Source: Chromatiales bacterium
Lineage (GTDB): Bacteria; Pseudomonadota; Gammaproteobacteria; Steroidobacterales; GCA-2729495
Direction: 5' to 3'
Length of the DNA stretch: 64,000 nucleotides
NCBI GenBank assembly: GCA_016789885.1
Contig: JAEUPZ010000014.1
Span: forward strand, 81,241-145,240
Shown here: one piece after another, positions 55,211-63,925 of the stretch
How positions within the stretch are numbered: the first letter of the stretch is position 1
Layout of the letters: every line of letters begins with the position of its first letter
Made by a program: the position numbers and the translations under genes
The notes under the pieces: model-generated
Seen by the model: only the letters and a program-made list of their open reading frames with translations
Database searches by the model: none
What the model was told of the DNA's origin: nothing

Positions 55211-56295
55211 GCGCTCTGTTCCAGTGCGGCCAGCTGTTCGGCCTGGTATTCGTTGGAGAGCGGCTCGATGACGGCGTCGAGGTCGCCCTCGAGCACGGCG
55301 TCGAGCCGGTACAGGGTCAGGTTGATGCGGTGGTCGGTGACCCGGCCCTGGGGGAAGTTGTAGGTGCGGATGCGCTCTGAGCGGTCGCCGGTGCCGACCA
55401 GGCCCTTGCGCTTCGCTGCCTGCTCGCTGGCCTGCTTCTGGCGCGCGCTGTCGAGCAGGCGCGCCTTGAGCAGCGCCATCGCCCGGGAGCGGTTCTTGTG
55501 CTGGGAGCGCTCGTCCTGGCACTCGACGACGAGGCCCGTCGGCAGGTGCGTGATGCGCACGGCCGAGTCGGTCTTGTTGACGTGCTGGCCGCCGGCGCCG
55601 GAGGCGCGGTACGTGTCGATGCGCAGGTCCGCCGGGCTCACGTCGATGCCCTCGATCTCCTCGGGCTCGGGCAGCACGGCCACCGTGCAGGTGGACGTGT
55701 GGATGCGCCCCTGGGCCTCGGTCTCGGGCACGCGCTGCACGCGGTGGGCGCCGGACTCGAACTTGAGCCGCGAATAGGCGCCGTGGCCGATGACGCGGCT
55801 GATGATCTCGCGGTAGCCGCCGTGCTCGCCGGCACTCGAGTGGATGATCTCCATCTGCCAGCCCTGCCGGTCCGCGTAGCGCGAGTACATGCGGAAGAGG
55901 TCGCCGGCGAAGATCGCGGACTCGTCGCCGCCGGCCGCGGCGCGGATCTCGAGGAAGATGTTGGCCGTGTCGAGCGGGTCCTTGGGCAGCAGCTCCCGGC
56001 GGACGGCGAGCTCCAGGGCGTCGAGGTCGTTGCGGGTGCGGGCCAGCTCCTCCTGCCCCAGCTGCCGGATCTCCTGGTCCTGGTCGACCAGCATCTCCTG
56101 CGCCGCCGCATGGTCCGCCTCGGCTTGCCGCCACGCGAGGAAGAGCTTCACCACCGGCTCCAGCTGTGCGTACTCCCGGGACAGGTCGCGGTAACGGCCC
56201 TGGTCGCCCATGATCTCGGGGTCGGCCAGCAGCGCGCCCACCTCCTCGGACCGGGATACCAGTTTTTCGAGCTTGGTCGCGATGGAGGCCTGCAT
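55207..56295 (-). CDS. prfA: Peptide chain release factor 1
   Basis: 362 residues. Recognises UAA and UAG. Domains: helical domain 1 (1-95), codon-recognition domain with P-E-T in [16 protein letters not shown] (the P-x-T tripeptide of RF1, not SPF of RF2), and the catalytic G-G-Q in [24 protein letters not shown] 56295 ([13 protein letters not shown]) is the normal start; the 56322 start would cross the promoter. hemA, usually upstream in this order, is absent; instead a divergent TPR gene begins 18 bp away. Confidence 0.96.
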   Translation of the reverse strand: MQASIATKLEKLVSRSEEVGALLADPEIMGDQGRYRDLSREYAQLEPVVKLFLAWRQAEADHAAAQEMLVDQDQEIRQLGQEELARTRNDLDALELAVRRELLPKDPLDTANIFLEIRAAAGGDESAIFAGDLFRMYSRYADRQGWQMEIIHSSAGEHGGYREIISRVIGHGAYSRLKFESGAHRVQRVPETEAQGRIHTSTCTVAVLPEPEEIEGIDVSPADLRIDTYRASGAGGQHVNKTDSAVRITHLPTGLVVECQDERSQHKNRSRAMALLKARLLDSARQKQASEQAAKRKGLVGTGDRSERIRTYNFPQGRVTDHRINLTLYRLDAVLEGDLDAVIEPLSNEYQAEQLAALEQSA

Positions 56296-56301
56296 TGCCG
56301 C

Positions 56302-56308
56302 TATTATC
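56302..56308. promoter_or_regulatory. Shared -10 of prfA and the TPR gene
   Basis: TATTATC reads TATTAT to the right (GTG start 6 bp later) and GATAAT to the left (prfA ATG 7 bp later). Both mRNAs would begin at the start codon. Confidence 0.55.
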
Positions 56309-56313
56309 CCTGC

Positions 56314-57987
56314 GTGCGTCACTCATATGTAAGCGGGTTGCCGGCCCGCTCCGGGGCAGTGCCCTGCACCGCGCTGCTGCTGGCCCTGTCCCTGTCGCCG
56401 GCCCACGGGCAAGAGGGCAATCCCCTGGCGCCGGCCATGGAGGCCGTCGACCGCCGGGACTACGCTGCCGCGGCGCGGGAGTTCACGGTCGCTGCCGAGG
56501 AGTCCGACGATCCGGCCGTTGCCGAGCGGGCGACGCAGTTCACCTTCGCCACGGGGTACGACGGCTACGCGCTGCGCGCGGCCCGGCGCTGGGTCGAGCT
56601 CGTCCCGGCCAATCCCGTCGGTCACGAGGCGCTGGGCCGCCTGAACCTGCGTCGCCACGACATCGACGGCGCGGCCCGTGAGCTTTCGGCGGCGCTGGGC
56701 ACCGGCGAAGTCGCCCGCGACGACATGTATTTCGCGCTGGCGAACGACCTGGCCAGCGAAGACGACAGCCGCCTCGTGACGCGCGTGCTGGCCCGCCTCG
56801 CCGGCGAGGATCCGCTGGCGCCCGGCCTGCAGCTGGCGCTGGGCAACGCGGCGCTGCGCTCGCGCGACTACGAGCTGGCGGCGGCTGCTGCGGCGGCGGC
56901 CAGCATCGACGATCCGGAGTGGGTTGACCCGCAGGTGCTGGCGGCCCGGGTGCAGGCGGCGGCGGGTGGCCGCGACGGCGTCGATGCCGCCCTGGCCAGG
57001 CTCGAGGCGCTGGAGGCCGACGAGGAGCGCGCCGGGCTCGCTTTCGAGCGTGTCCGCATCCTCGAGGAGCAGGGGCGCCTCGACGAGGCGCGCGCCGTGG
57101 TGAACGGCCTGGCGGAACGGTTCGGCGAGCGTCCCGCCGTGGTGAAGGCGCGCGCCTTCCTCGACATGCGCGCCGACGACCTCGCCGCGGCGAGCCGCGC
57201 CTTCGAGGCCCTGACCTCGTCGCAGGAAGACCGCTTCGAGGCCTTCTACTACCTGGGCCAGATCGCCCGGGAGCAGGGCGACCCCGAGCTGGCCCGCCAG
57301 ACCCTCGTCCGCATCACCTCGGGTCCCTACCTGCTGCCGGCACGGCTCGCCATGGCCGACAGCCTGGTGCGCGAGCAGCGCCTCGACGAGGCCGTCGGGC
57401 TGCTGAACCAGTTCATCGCCGACTACCCGCCCAAGGCCTTCGAGGCCCTCGACTACCTGGCGCAGCTGCTCGGCAACGCCGATCGCCTCGACGAGGCCCT
57501 GGCGGCCTGGGACCGGGCGCTGAACATGAAGCCCGAGGCCCCGTCGGCGCTGCTGGGCCGGGGCCTGCTGCTCGAGCGGCTCGGCCGCTACGACGAAGCC
57601 CTGCGGGACATGGGGAAGGCTGCGGCCATCGCGGTCGACGACCCGGTGGTGCAGAACGCCTACGGCTACACGCTGGCGATCCGCACGCGGCGCCTCGACG
57701 AGGCCTATGCCCGGATCCGCCGCGCCATCGAGCTGGCGCCCGGCAGTGCGGCCATCCAGGACAGCATGGGCTGGGCGCTCTTCCAGATGAAGCGGAACGA
57801 GGAGGCCCGCAGCTGGCTCGAGCAGGCCTGGGCGGCCATGCCGGATCCGGAGGTGGCCGCCCATCTCGCTGACGTGTGGGCTGCCACCGGCGCCCGGGCC
57901 GAGGCCCGGGAGCTGCTGTACTCGGCGCTCGTGGCCTATCCCGCCAGCGAGCCGGTCCGCGCCGCCGCCGACCGGCTGTTGCGTTGA
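56314..57987 (+). CDS. Secreted tetratricopeptide-repeat protein
   Basis: 557 residues from GTG 56314. Signal peptide ([14 protein letters not shown], cut near residue 33). The rest is TPR solenoid: clear repeats [63 protein letters not shown] and [64 protein letters not shown]. Periplasmic, function unknown; a TPR gene before lolB is common in related bacteria. lolB starts within its stop (TTGA). Confidence 0.88.
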   Translation: MRHSYVSGLPARSGAVPCTALLLALSLSPAHGQEGNPLAPAMEAVDRRDYAAAAREFTVAAEESDDPAVAERATQFTFATGYDGYALRAARRWVELVPANPVGHEALGRLNLRRHDIDGAARELSAALGTGEVARDDMYFALANDLASEDDSRLVTRVLARLAGEDPLAPGLQLALGNAALRSRDYELAAAAAAAASIDDPEWVDPQVLAARVQAAAGGRDGVDAALARLEALEADEERAGLAFERVRILEEQGRLDEARAVVNGLAERFGERPAVVKARAFLDMRADDLAAASRAFEALTSSQEDRFEAFYYLGQIAREQGDPELARQTLVRITSGPYLLPARLAMADSLVREQRLDEAVGLLNQFIADYPPKAFEALDYLAQLLGNADRLDEALAAWDRALNMKPEAPSALLGRGLLLERLGRYDEALRDMGKAAAIAVDDPVVQNAYGYTLAIRTRRLDEAYARIRRAIELAPGSAAIQDSMGWALFQMKRNEEARSWLEQAWAAMPDPEVAAHLADVWAATGARAEARELLYSALVAYPASEPVRAAADRLLR

Positions 57988-58628
57988 GTCCCGCCGCCGC
58001 CTGGCGGGCGGCGCTGCTGGTCACCGTCGCCGTTGCAGGCTGCACCCGGCCGGAGCCGCCACCGGCGGCTGGCGTCGCCGATCCGGGCGTGCTGCTGGCG
58101 CTGGAGCGCTGGGAAGCCCGGGGCCGCATCGCCGCCCGCCGAGAGGGCGACCGCCCGGACGGCGGTCAGGCCAGCATCGAGTGGCAGCAGGCAGGCCCCA
58201 CCGCCACCGTCGTGCTGCGCGGTCCCTTCGGCGCCGGCGGCTACCAGGTGACGAGCGGCCCCGCCGGTCTCGCCGTGCGGTCGGCGGTCGGCGAAACCGT
58301 GATCGACGACCCGGCGCCCGACGCCGCCGAGCGCTGGTTCGCGACAGAGCTCGGCTGGACGTTTCCCGTGGCGAGCGTCCGCTACTGGCTGCTAGGGGTT
58401 GCCGATCCGGCCGCGACCGCCGAGGTGGTGCGCGATGCCGACGGGCGCCTCGCGCTGCTGCGCCAGGCGGGGTGGGAGGTGAGCTACATCGAATACCGCG
58501 AGGCCGCGGGGCTGTGGCTGCCGCGCCGGCTGACCCTGACCGGCGCGCCGGCGGGCGTGCCCCACCGGGTGCGGATCGTCGTCGACCGCTGGCTGCTGGA
58601 CATCCCCCACGGCGCAAACGGACAATAA
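57984..58628 (+). CDS. lolB: Outer-membrane lipoprotein receptor LolB
   Basis: 214 residues from TTG 57984. Accepts lipoproteins from LolA and inserts them into the outer membrane. Signal peptide with lipobox V-A-V-A-G-C (about residue 18), then ERWEARGRIAARREGDRPDGGQASIEWQQAGPTATVVLRGPFGAGGYQVTSG, characteristic of LolB, and RYWLLGVADPAATAEVVRDADGRLALLRQAGWEVSYIEY. TTG overlaps the TPR stop as TTGA, so it is coupled. ispE, normally next, is missing: the tRNA follows 15 bp later. Confidence 0.9.
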   Translation: MSPAAAWRAALLVTVAVAGCTRPEPPPAAGVADPGVLLALERWEARGRIAARREGDRPDGGQASIEWQQAGPTATVVLRGPFGAGGYQVTSGPAGLAVRSAVGETVIDDPAPDAAERWFATELGWTFPVASVRYWLLGVADPAATAEVVRDADGRLALLRQAGWEVSYIEYREAAGLWLPRRLTLTGAPAGVPHRVRIVVDRWLLDIPHGANGQ

Positions 58629-58643
58629 CCGCGCGCCACGATT

Positions 58644-58717
58644 GGGGCGTAGCCAAGCGGTAAGGCAGCGGGCTTTGATCCCGCCATTCGCAGGTTCGAA
58701 TCCTGCCGCCCCAGCCA
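58644..58717 (+). tRNA. tRNA-Gln (anticodon TTG)
   Basis: 74 nt cloverleaf with encoded CCA. Acceptor TGGGGCG pairs with CGCCCCA; D-arm GTAGCCAAGCGGTAAGGCA; anticodon loop CTTTGAT on a GCGGG/CCCGC stem; T-arm GCAGGTTCGAATCCTGC. Lies between lolB and prs, as in E. coli-like synteny. Only 19 bp separate it from prs, so 3' processing could define the prs mRNA 5' end. Confidence 0.97.
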
Positions 58718-58736
58718 CCCTCCGGCGATACCCACG

Positions 58737-59708
58737 ATGAAGAACGAGAATTCCATGGAACTGCCCAACATGGCGGTGCTCTCGGGCAACGCCAACCCCG
58801 AGCTAGCGCTGCGCATCGCCCGCCACCTCAAGCAGCCCCTCGGCCGCATCCAGGTCGGCCGCTTCAGCGACGGCGAGGTGCGCGTCGAGGTCGACGAGAA
58901 CGTGCGCGGCCGCGAGGTGTTCATCGTGCAGTCCACCTGCCCGCCGGTGAACGACAACCTCATGGAGCTGCTGGTCATCGCCGACGCCTGCCGGCGGGCC
59001 TCGGCGGCGCGTATCACCGCGGTGATCCCGTACTTCGGCTACGCCCGCCAGGACCGCCGGCCCCGGGCGACCCGCGTGCCCATCACCGCGAGCCTCGTGG
59101 CGCGGATGGTCTCGCAGGCCGGCATCAGCCACGTGCTGACCGTCGACCTGCACGCCGACCAGATCCAGGGCTTCTTCTCGATACCGGTCGACAACGTCTA
59201 CTCGTCGCCGGTATTGCTGGGCGACCTGTGGCGGCGGACCGGCGGCGACGTCGTCATCGTCTCGCCCGACGTCGGCGGCGTCGTCCGCGCCCGGGCCATC
59301 GCCAAGCGCATGGACGACGCCGACCTCGCCATCATCGACAAGCGCCGCCCGCGGGCCAATGTCTCCGAGGTCATGAACATCATCGGCGAGGTCGAGGGCA
59401 AGACCTGCGTGCTCGTCGACGACATGGTCGACACCGCCGGAACCCTGTGCCAGGCGGCGGCGGCGCTGAAGGAGCACGGCGCGAAGCGCGTCATGGCCTA
59501 CGCCACCCACCCGGTGCTGTCCGGGCCGGCCGTCGACCGCATCGCCGCCTCGGTGCTCGACGAGCTGGTGGTGACCGACACGATCCCGCTGTCGGCGGCG
59601 GCCGCTGCCACCGGGCGCATCCGCCAGCTGTCGGTCGCCGAGCTCCTCGGCGAGACCATGCGCCGCATCGGCCTCGCCGAGTCGGTCAGCTCGCTGTACG
59701 TCGACTGA
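58737..59708 (+). CDS. prs: Ribose-phosphate pyrophosphokinase
   Basis: 323 residues. Makes PRPP from ribose-5-phosphate and ATP. Blocks: [78 protein letters not shown], and the PRPP loop [13 protein letters not shown]. The start could be ATG 58737 or ATG 58755 ([12 protein letters not shown]); neither has a convincing Shine-Dalgarno and I keep the longer one. Confidence 0.96.
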   Translation: MKNENSMELPNMAVLSGNANPELALRIARHLKQPLGRIQVGRFSDGEVRVEVDENVRGREVFIVQSTCPPVNDNLMELLVIADACRRASAARITAVIPYFGYARQDRRPRATRVPITASLVARMVSQAGISHVLTVDLHADQIQGFFSIPVDNVYSSPVLLGDLWRRTGGDVVIVSPDVGGVVRARAIAKRMDDADLAIIDKRRPRANVSEVMNIIGEVEGKTCVLVDDMVDTAGTLCQAAAALKEHGAKRVMAYATHPVLSGPAVDRIAASVLDELVVTDTIPLSAAAAATGRIRQLSVAELLGETMRRIGLAESVSSLYVD

Positions 59709-59719
59709 GTCCACCAGGG

Positions 59720-59735
59720 GCCCGCCCCTGCGGGC
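59720..59735 (+). terminator. Hairpin after prs
   Basis: GCCCGC-CCCT-GCGGGC, a perfect 6-bp GC stem just past the prs stop, with no U-run. Could end or attenuate transcription, or protect the 3' end. Confidence 0.3.
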
Positions 59736-59774
59736 GGCGGAGGTGCCGGGCGGCCCCGCCAGCTGCGCCCGTGC

Positions 59775-59858
59775 TACCATGCGCGGCCCTTCCGGGCGGT
59801 ACCGCGGTCGCATCGGTACCGGCAACCCCCGGATTTCCAAGGGAAAAACCTTCAGGAG
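59775..59858 (+). promoter_or_regulatory. rplY promoter and leader
   Basis: TACCAT (59775-59780) is a -10-like box. The leader contains a GGTACC/GGTACC inverted pair (59798-59803, 59815-59820; 7 bp with flanking C-G), then the Shine-Dalgarno AGGAG (59854-59858). The structured leader may allow control by L25; that is speculation. Confidence 0.35.
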
Positions 59859-59864
59859 ATACCC

Positions 59865-60608
59865 ATGGCCCATCAGTACGATATCGCCGCGGAGCTGCGC
59901 GGTGACGCGGGGAAAGGTGCGAGCCGCCGCCTGCGTCGCCACGGCAAGGTCCCCGGCATCCTCTACGGCGGCGGCCAGCCGCCCGCCGGCATTGCCTTCG
60001 ACGCCAACGCCCTGAGCCGCAAGATGCAGGAGGAAGCCTTCTTCTCCAGCATCATCAACGTGACCCTCGGGGGCGAGAAGCTCCAGGCCATCGTGCGCGA
60101 CTGGCAGGTGCATCCGGCCAAGCGCCAGGTGCTGCACCTCGACCTGCAGCGCATCGTTGCCACCGAGAAGCTGCGCATGACCATCCCGATCCACTTCGCG
60201 AACGAGGCGAGCTGCCGCGGCGTGAAGGAATCGGGCGCGTCGATCTCGCGCCTGCTGACCGAGATCGAGGTGAGCTGCCTGCCGAAGGACCTGCCCGAGT
60301 ACATCGAGGTCGATGTCGGTCCCCTCGGCCTCAACGACATGCTGCACATCCGCGACCTCGCGCTGCCCGAGGGCGTCGAGATCCCGGGCTTCGTGCCGAA
60401 CGGTGACTCCGACCTGGGCGTCGTGCACGTGCACATGCTCAAGGTCGAGGAGGAGCCGGCCGCTGCCGCCGAGGGTGCGGCACCTGCTGCCGAGGCGGCC
60501 AAGGAGCCGGCCAAGGCGGCCGAGAAGCCCGCGAATAAGTACCGCCGTTCGCGCGGCGCCGCAGGCCAGGGCCTGCGTGCGCCGCGCGGTCCCGCGTCCC
60601 GGTGCTAA
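59865..60608 (+). CDS. rplY: 50S ribosomal protein L25 (Ctc-type)
   Basis: 247 residues. Long, general-stress-type L25: N-terminal 5S-rRNA-binding domain (YDIAAELRGDAGKGASRRLRRHGKVPGILYGGG...QVLHLDLQRI) plus the TL5/Ctc beta domain (PEYIEVDVGPLGLNDMLHIRDLALPEGVEI). An Ala/Glu/Pro-rich tail follows. The last 28 residues (KYRRSRGAAGQGLRAPRGPASRC) are Arg/Gly-rich instead of the usual Lys/Ala end; this may be normal or a late frameshift. ATG 59865 with AGGAG upstream. Confidence 0.94.
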   Translation: MAHQYDIAAELRGDAGKGASRRLRRHGKVPGILYGGGQPPAGIAFDANALSRKMQEEAFFSSIINVTLGGEKLQAIVRDWQVHPAKRQVLHLDLQRIVATEKLRMTIPIHFANEASCRGVKESGASISRLLTEIEVSCLPKDLPEYIEVDVGPLGLNDMLHIRDLALPEGVEIPGFVPNGDSDLGVVHVHMLKVEEEPAAAAEGAAPAAEAAKEPAKAAEKPANKYRRSRGAAGQGLRAPRGPASRC

Positions 60609-60611
60609 CAT
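60606..60611 (+). promoter_or_regulatory. -10-like box of pth
   Basis: TAACAT, overlapping the rplY stop codon and 6 bp before the pth ATG; implies an extra leaderless pth transcript. Confidence 0.4.
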
Positions 60612-60617
60612 CGCGGC

Positions 60618-61235
60618 ATGCCGGACGCATCAGCCCTCATCATCGTCGGCCTGGGCAACCCGGGCCCCAAGCACGAAGGCGACCGCCACAACGTTGGCTT
60701 CTGGTTCGCCGACCTGGTCGCCACCCACATCGGTGCCCGCTTCGCCGGCGAGCAGAAGCTCCTCGGTGACGCCTGCCGTGGCCAGCTGCGTGGCCGGCCG
60801 GTGCGGCTGCTGAAGCCGTCGACCTACATGAACCGCAGCGGCCAGAGCGTGCGCCGCCTGCTCGATTACTACGATGCCGGGGTCGCGCAGCTGCTCGTCG
60901 TGCACGACGAACTCGACCTGCCGGCCGGCACGGCCCGCCTGAAGAGCGGCGGGGGCCACGGCGGTCACAACGGCCTGCGTGACATCATTGCCCACTGCGG
61001 TGCCGACTTCCTGCGGCTGCGCGTCGGCATCGGCCACCCCGGCCACAAGGACCTCGTCACCGACTACGTGCTGCACGCGCCGGGTCGCGACGAGCGGCTG
61101 GCGATCCTCGGCTCCCTCGACGAGGCCATCGAGGCCGTGGAGATCCTCGTCGAGTCGGGCCTGCCCCGGGCGATGAACCAGCTGCACACCGCCACGCCGC
61201 GCAACGCCACGGGCGAGTTCGGGCCGGCCGGGTGA
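60618..61235 (+). CDS. pth: Peptidyl-tRNA hydrolase
   Basis: 205 residues. Releases tRNA from dropped-off peptidyl-tRNA. Catalytic elements: I-V-G-L-G-N-P-G-P-K-H-E-G-D-R-H-N-V-G-F with its N and H, PSTYMNRSGQSV, VVHDELDLPAGTARLKSGGGHGGHNGLRDI (Asp and His). ATG 60618. It is 9 bp after rplY, the usual order. ychF, usually next, is replaced by a DUF4344 gene that overlaps the stop. Confidence 0.96.
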   Translation: MPDASALIIVGLGNPGPKHEGDRHNVGFWFADLVATHIGARFAGEQKLLGDACRGQLRGRPVRLLKPSTYMNRSGQSVRRLLDYYDAGVAQLLVVHDELDLPAGTARLKSGGGHGGHNGLRDIIAHCGADFLRLRVGIGHPGHKDLVTDYVLHAPGRDERLAILGSLDEAIEAVEILVESGLPRAMNQLHTATPRNATGEFGPAG

Positions 61236-62083
61236 ACGCCAGGGCGGTCCGGGCCGGTCTCGCGGTGCTGCTGCTGGCGCTGGCCCCGGCCTTCGCGGCG
61301 CCAGCCGCCGCCAGCGACGACCGCACGCTCTTCGTGGCTGGCAACGTCGAGTTCCTGCTGATCCACGAACTCGGGCACCTCGTCATCAGCGAGTTCGGCG
61401 TGCCGGTCTTCGGCCCCGAGGAGGTCGCCGCCGACTACATCGCCGTGGCTGCGCTGCTGCGCCAGAAGCAGGCGGGCGGCGAGCGCGGCGACCGGGCGAG
61501 GGCCTACCTCTTCGCGGCGGCCGAGGCGCTCAATGCCAGCTGGCAGCGCGGCCAGGATGCCGGCGCCGACGTGCCGTACTGGGGCGCCCACGCGCTCAAC
61601 ATCCAGCGCTTCTACCAGATCGGCTGCCTCGTCTATGGCAGCGATCCCGTCGCCTACGCCGACCTGCCCGCGCGCATCGGCCTGCCGCCGGCCCGGGCCG
61701 AGGGTTGCCCCGCCGAGTACGCCCGGGCGGCCCGGTCCTTCGCGTGGCTGCTCGAGACCTACGGCCGGCCCGACGGTCCGCCGACGGGCCACCAGATCGA
61801 GATCGAGTACGGGGCCACCCGCAGCCGCGTGCAGCAGGACCTGCTCGACGAGCTGCGGGCGCTCGGCAGCATCGAGTTCACCGTGGGCCGCGTGAACTCG
61901 CTCTTCCCGCTGAAGGCGCCGGCGCGGCTCGTCATGCGCAACTGCGGGCGTCCCGAGGCCGCATGGCAGGGCGCCACGCGGGAGCTCGTCATCTGCTACG
62001 AGCTGCTCGACACCTTCTACCGGCTCCACGGCCGGGTGCAGCACCTCGAGCCCGGCGCGCCGGCGGCCCGGTCCGGCCGCTAG
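61232..62083 (+). CDS. DUF4344-type putative metallopeptidase
   Basis: 283 residues from GTG 61232. Signal peptide (LAVLLLALAPAFAAPAAA). Zinc motif H-E-L-G-H in FLLIHELGHLVISEFGVPVFGPEEVAADYIAVAALL, where the EEVAAD Glu/Asp about 18-20 residues later fits a third ligand. Two late cysteine-containing segments (CPAEY, RNCGRPEAAWQ, VICYELLDTFYRL) suggest disulfides, so probably periplasmic. Substrate unknown. GTGA overlap couples it to pth. It ends 9 bp before the stop of the convergent MetE-like gene. Confidence 0.85.
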   Translation: MNARAVRAGLAVLLLALAPAFAAPAAASDDRTLFVAGNVEFLLIHELGHLVISEFGVPVFGPEEVAADYIAVAALLRQKQAGGERGDRARAYLFAAAEALNASWQRGQDAGADVPYWGAHALNIQRFYQIGCLVYGSDPVAYADLPARIGLPPARAEGCPAEYARAARSFAWLLETYGRPDGPPTGHQIEIEYGATRSRVQQDLLDELRALGSIEFTVGRVNSLFPLKAPARLVMRNCGRPEAAWQGATRELVICYELLDTFYRLHGRVQHLEPGAPAARSGR

Positions 62084-62092
62084 CGCGGCGGC

Positions 62093-63115
62093 TTACTGGC
62101 CCAGCTCGCGGCGCACCAGCTCGGCGCCGGCGCCAAGGGACCGGAGCTTCGCCAGGGCCACGTCGTACGGGATCGGCGCCATGCCGCAGTTCGTGCAGGG
62201 CTGCACGCGGTTGCTGTCCACGTGGGCCATGGCGGCCTTCAGCGTCGCCGCGACCTCTTCCGGCGTCTCGATGTGGTCGGCCGTGACCGCGACGGCGCCC
62301 ACCATCAGTTCCTTGTCCGGGATCAGGCGCAGCAGGTCGAGGGGCACCTTCGAGGCGGCACACTCGAGCGACACCTGGTCGACGCGGCTGCGGTTGAGCT
62401 CGGGGAAGATCTCCTCGTACTGGCGCCACTCGCTGCCCAGCGTCTTCTTCCAGTCGATGTTCTCCTGGATGCCGTAGCCGTAGCAGATGTGCACGGCCGT
62501 CTTGCAGGTGAGGCCGTCGAGGGCGCGGTGCAGGGCCTCGATGCCCCAGTCCTTGACGTCCTTCAGGAACACGTTGAAGGCCGGCTCGTCGAACTGGATG
62601 ACGTCGACGCCGGCGGCCTGCAGCTCCCTTGCCTCCTTGTTCAGGATGTCGGCGAAGGCCATGGCCATCTGCGGCCGGCTGCCGTAGTAGCCGTCGGCGA
62701 TGGTGTCGCAGATGGTCATGGGCCCGGGCAGCGTGAACTTCAGGTGGTGCTTCGTCTGGCCCCGTACGTAGCGGACCTCGTCCAGGTGCACCGGTGCCGG
62801 CCGGGCCAGGGGGCCGGTGACCGTCGGCACCTCGAGCTGGTAGCGGTTGTCGCGGATGCCCATGAGGGTCTTCTTCTGCCAGTCGATGCCCTGCAGCTTC
62901 TCGAGGAAGCCGTGCACGAAGTGGATGCGGAAGACCTCGCCGTCGGTGACCGTGCCGATGCCGGCTGCCTCCTGGTGGCGCAGCCACTCGACTGCGGCCC
63001 GGCGCTTGCCGTCCTCCAGTGCCTGCCCGGACAGCTTCCAGCCGCCCTTGAGCTTCTCGGGTTCCGCCAGCCAGTCGGGGCGGGGAAGGCTGCCGCAGAT
63101 CGTGGTCTCGAGCAT
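62093..63115 (-). CDS. Short (core) MetE-type methionine synthase-like protein
   Basis: 340 residues, matching only the C-terminal catalytic half of cobalamin-independent MetE (COG0620 barrel). Expected zinc ligands are visible: H-I-C in TAVHICYGYG, Glu in QVSLECAASK, and Cys in PCTNCGMAPIP. Other conserved stretches: TICGSLPRPDWLAEPEKL, FTLPGPMTICDTIADGYYG, VDVIQFDEPAFNVFL. Lacks the N-terminal folate-binding half, so its methyl donor may not be methyl-THF-Glu3. Coexists with full-length metH. Start ATG 63115. Confidence 0.85.
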   Translation of the reverse strand: MLETTICGSLPRPDWLAEPEKLKGGWKLSGQALEDGKRRAAVEWLRHQEAAGIGTVTDGEVFRIHFVHGFLEKLQGIDWQKKTLMGIRDNRYQLEVPTVTGPLARPAPVHLDEVRYVRGQTKHHLKFTLPGPMTICDTIADGYYGSRPQMAMAFADILNKEARELQAAGVDVIQFDEPAFNVFLKDVKDWGIEALHRALDGLTCKTAVHICYGYGIQENIDWKKTLGSEWRQYEEIFPELNRSRVDQVSLECAASKVPLDLLRLIPDKELMVGAVAVTADHIETPEEVAATLKAAMAHVDSNRVQPCTNCGMAPIPYDVALAKLRSLGAGAELVRRELGQ

Positions 63116-63150
63116 GGCGGGTTTCCGTGGGAGGCCGGTGGGAGGAGGGG

Positions 63151-63158
63151 TACTATAA
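63151..63158. promoter_or_regulatory. Shared -10 of the MetE-like and SYLF genes
   Basis: TACTATAA gives TACTAT/CTATAA to the right and TATAGT to the left, midway between two divergent genes (63115 and 63197). Both sides here have leaders of about 30 bp. Confidence 0.45.
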
Positions 63159-63196
63159 CCGCCGCCTCACCGCCCCCGAACCAACGGAGTGTCCCG

Positions 63197-63757
63197 ATGT
63201 CCATGGCCGTCCGCCCTGCAAGCGTGTTCCTGTCCCTGTGGCTGGCCCTCTCGGCGCTCCTGCCCGGCCCGGCCGCTGCCGCGGGGGCCACCGCGGCGGA
63301 GATCGACGCCCGCGTCAACGCCGCCCTCGACCGCCTGCGCACCGAGGTCAGGGGCTCCGACACGATCCTGCGCCAGGCCCAGGGCGTGCTGGTTTTCCCC
63401 CAGGTGCTGAAGGCCGGGTTCGTCTTCGCCGGCGAGGGGGGCGAGGGGGCACTGCGGATCGGCGGGAAGACGGCCGCGTACTACACGATCTTCAGCGGCT
63501 CCGTCGGCTTCCAGGCCGGCGGCCAGAAGCGCGACATCGTCATCGCCTTCCTCGATGCCGAGGCGCTGCAGAAGTTCCGGGACAGCGAAGGCTGGAAGGC
63601 CGGCGTCGACGGTACGGTGACGCTCATCGACGTGGGCGTCAGCGAGCAGGTGGACACGACGAAGATCAAGTCGCCCATCGTGGGCTTCGTCGTGGGCCAG
63701 AAGGGCCTGATGGCGGGCGTCTCGTTCGACGGGACGAAGATCACCCAGGTCAGGTAG
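63197..63757 (+). CDS. SYLF/Ysc84-domain secreted protein
   Basis: 186 residues. Signal peptide (FLSLWLALSALLPGPAAAAG). SYLF lipid-binding domain: AQGVLVFPQVLKAGFVFAGEGGEGALRIGGKTAAYYTIFSGSVGFQAGGQKRDIVIAFLDAEALQKFRDSEGWKAGVDGTVTLIDVG...GFVVGQKGLMAGVSFDGTKI. Bacterial members are periplasmic or envelope proteins of unclear role. ATG 63197 with GGAG 7 bp upstream. Confidence 0.9.
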   Translation: MSMAVRPASVFLSLWLALSALLPGPAAAAGATAAEIDARVNAALDRLRTEVRGSDTILRQAQGVLVFPQVLKAGFVFAGEGGEGALRIGGKTAAYYTIFSGSVGFQAGGQKRDIVIAFLDAEALQKFRDSEGWKAGVDGTVTLIDVGVSEQVDTTKIKSPIVGFVVGQKGLMAGVSFDGTKITQVR

Positions 63758-63780
63758 TAGGTCGCGCGGCGCCGCCGGTA

Positions 63781-63886
63781 GCGAGCTGCGGGGCTCGCCG
63801 CTGCCGGGATCGACTGCGGCTTCTACGTAGACGAGGCGGGAATCGCCGGTGGCCGGCGTAGCACCGGCGATGACCGGCCTCCGGTC
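63781..63886. repeat. Inverted-repeat cluster after the SYLF gene
   Basis: GCGAGC/GCTCGC (63781-63786, 63793-63798), TCGCCGGT/ACCGGCGA (63843-63850, 63863-63870) and GACCGG/CCGGTC with a 3-base loop (63872-63877, 63881-63886). The first could be a terminator without U-run; the rest are REP-like. Confidence 0.4.
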
Positions 63887-63925
63887 CGCTTGACAGCCTT
63901 CGGACCGGCGCCTGACGATGCCGGC

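Noticed and set aside
55498..57987. Longer TPR protein starting inside prfA
   Set aside because: The first 272 codons are antisense to prfA; the signal peptide follows GTG 56314.
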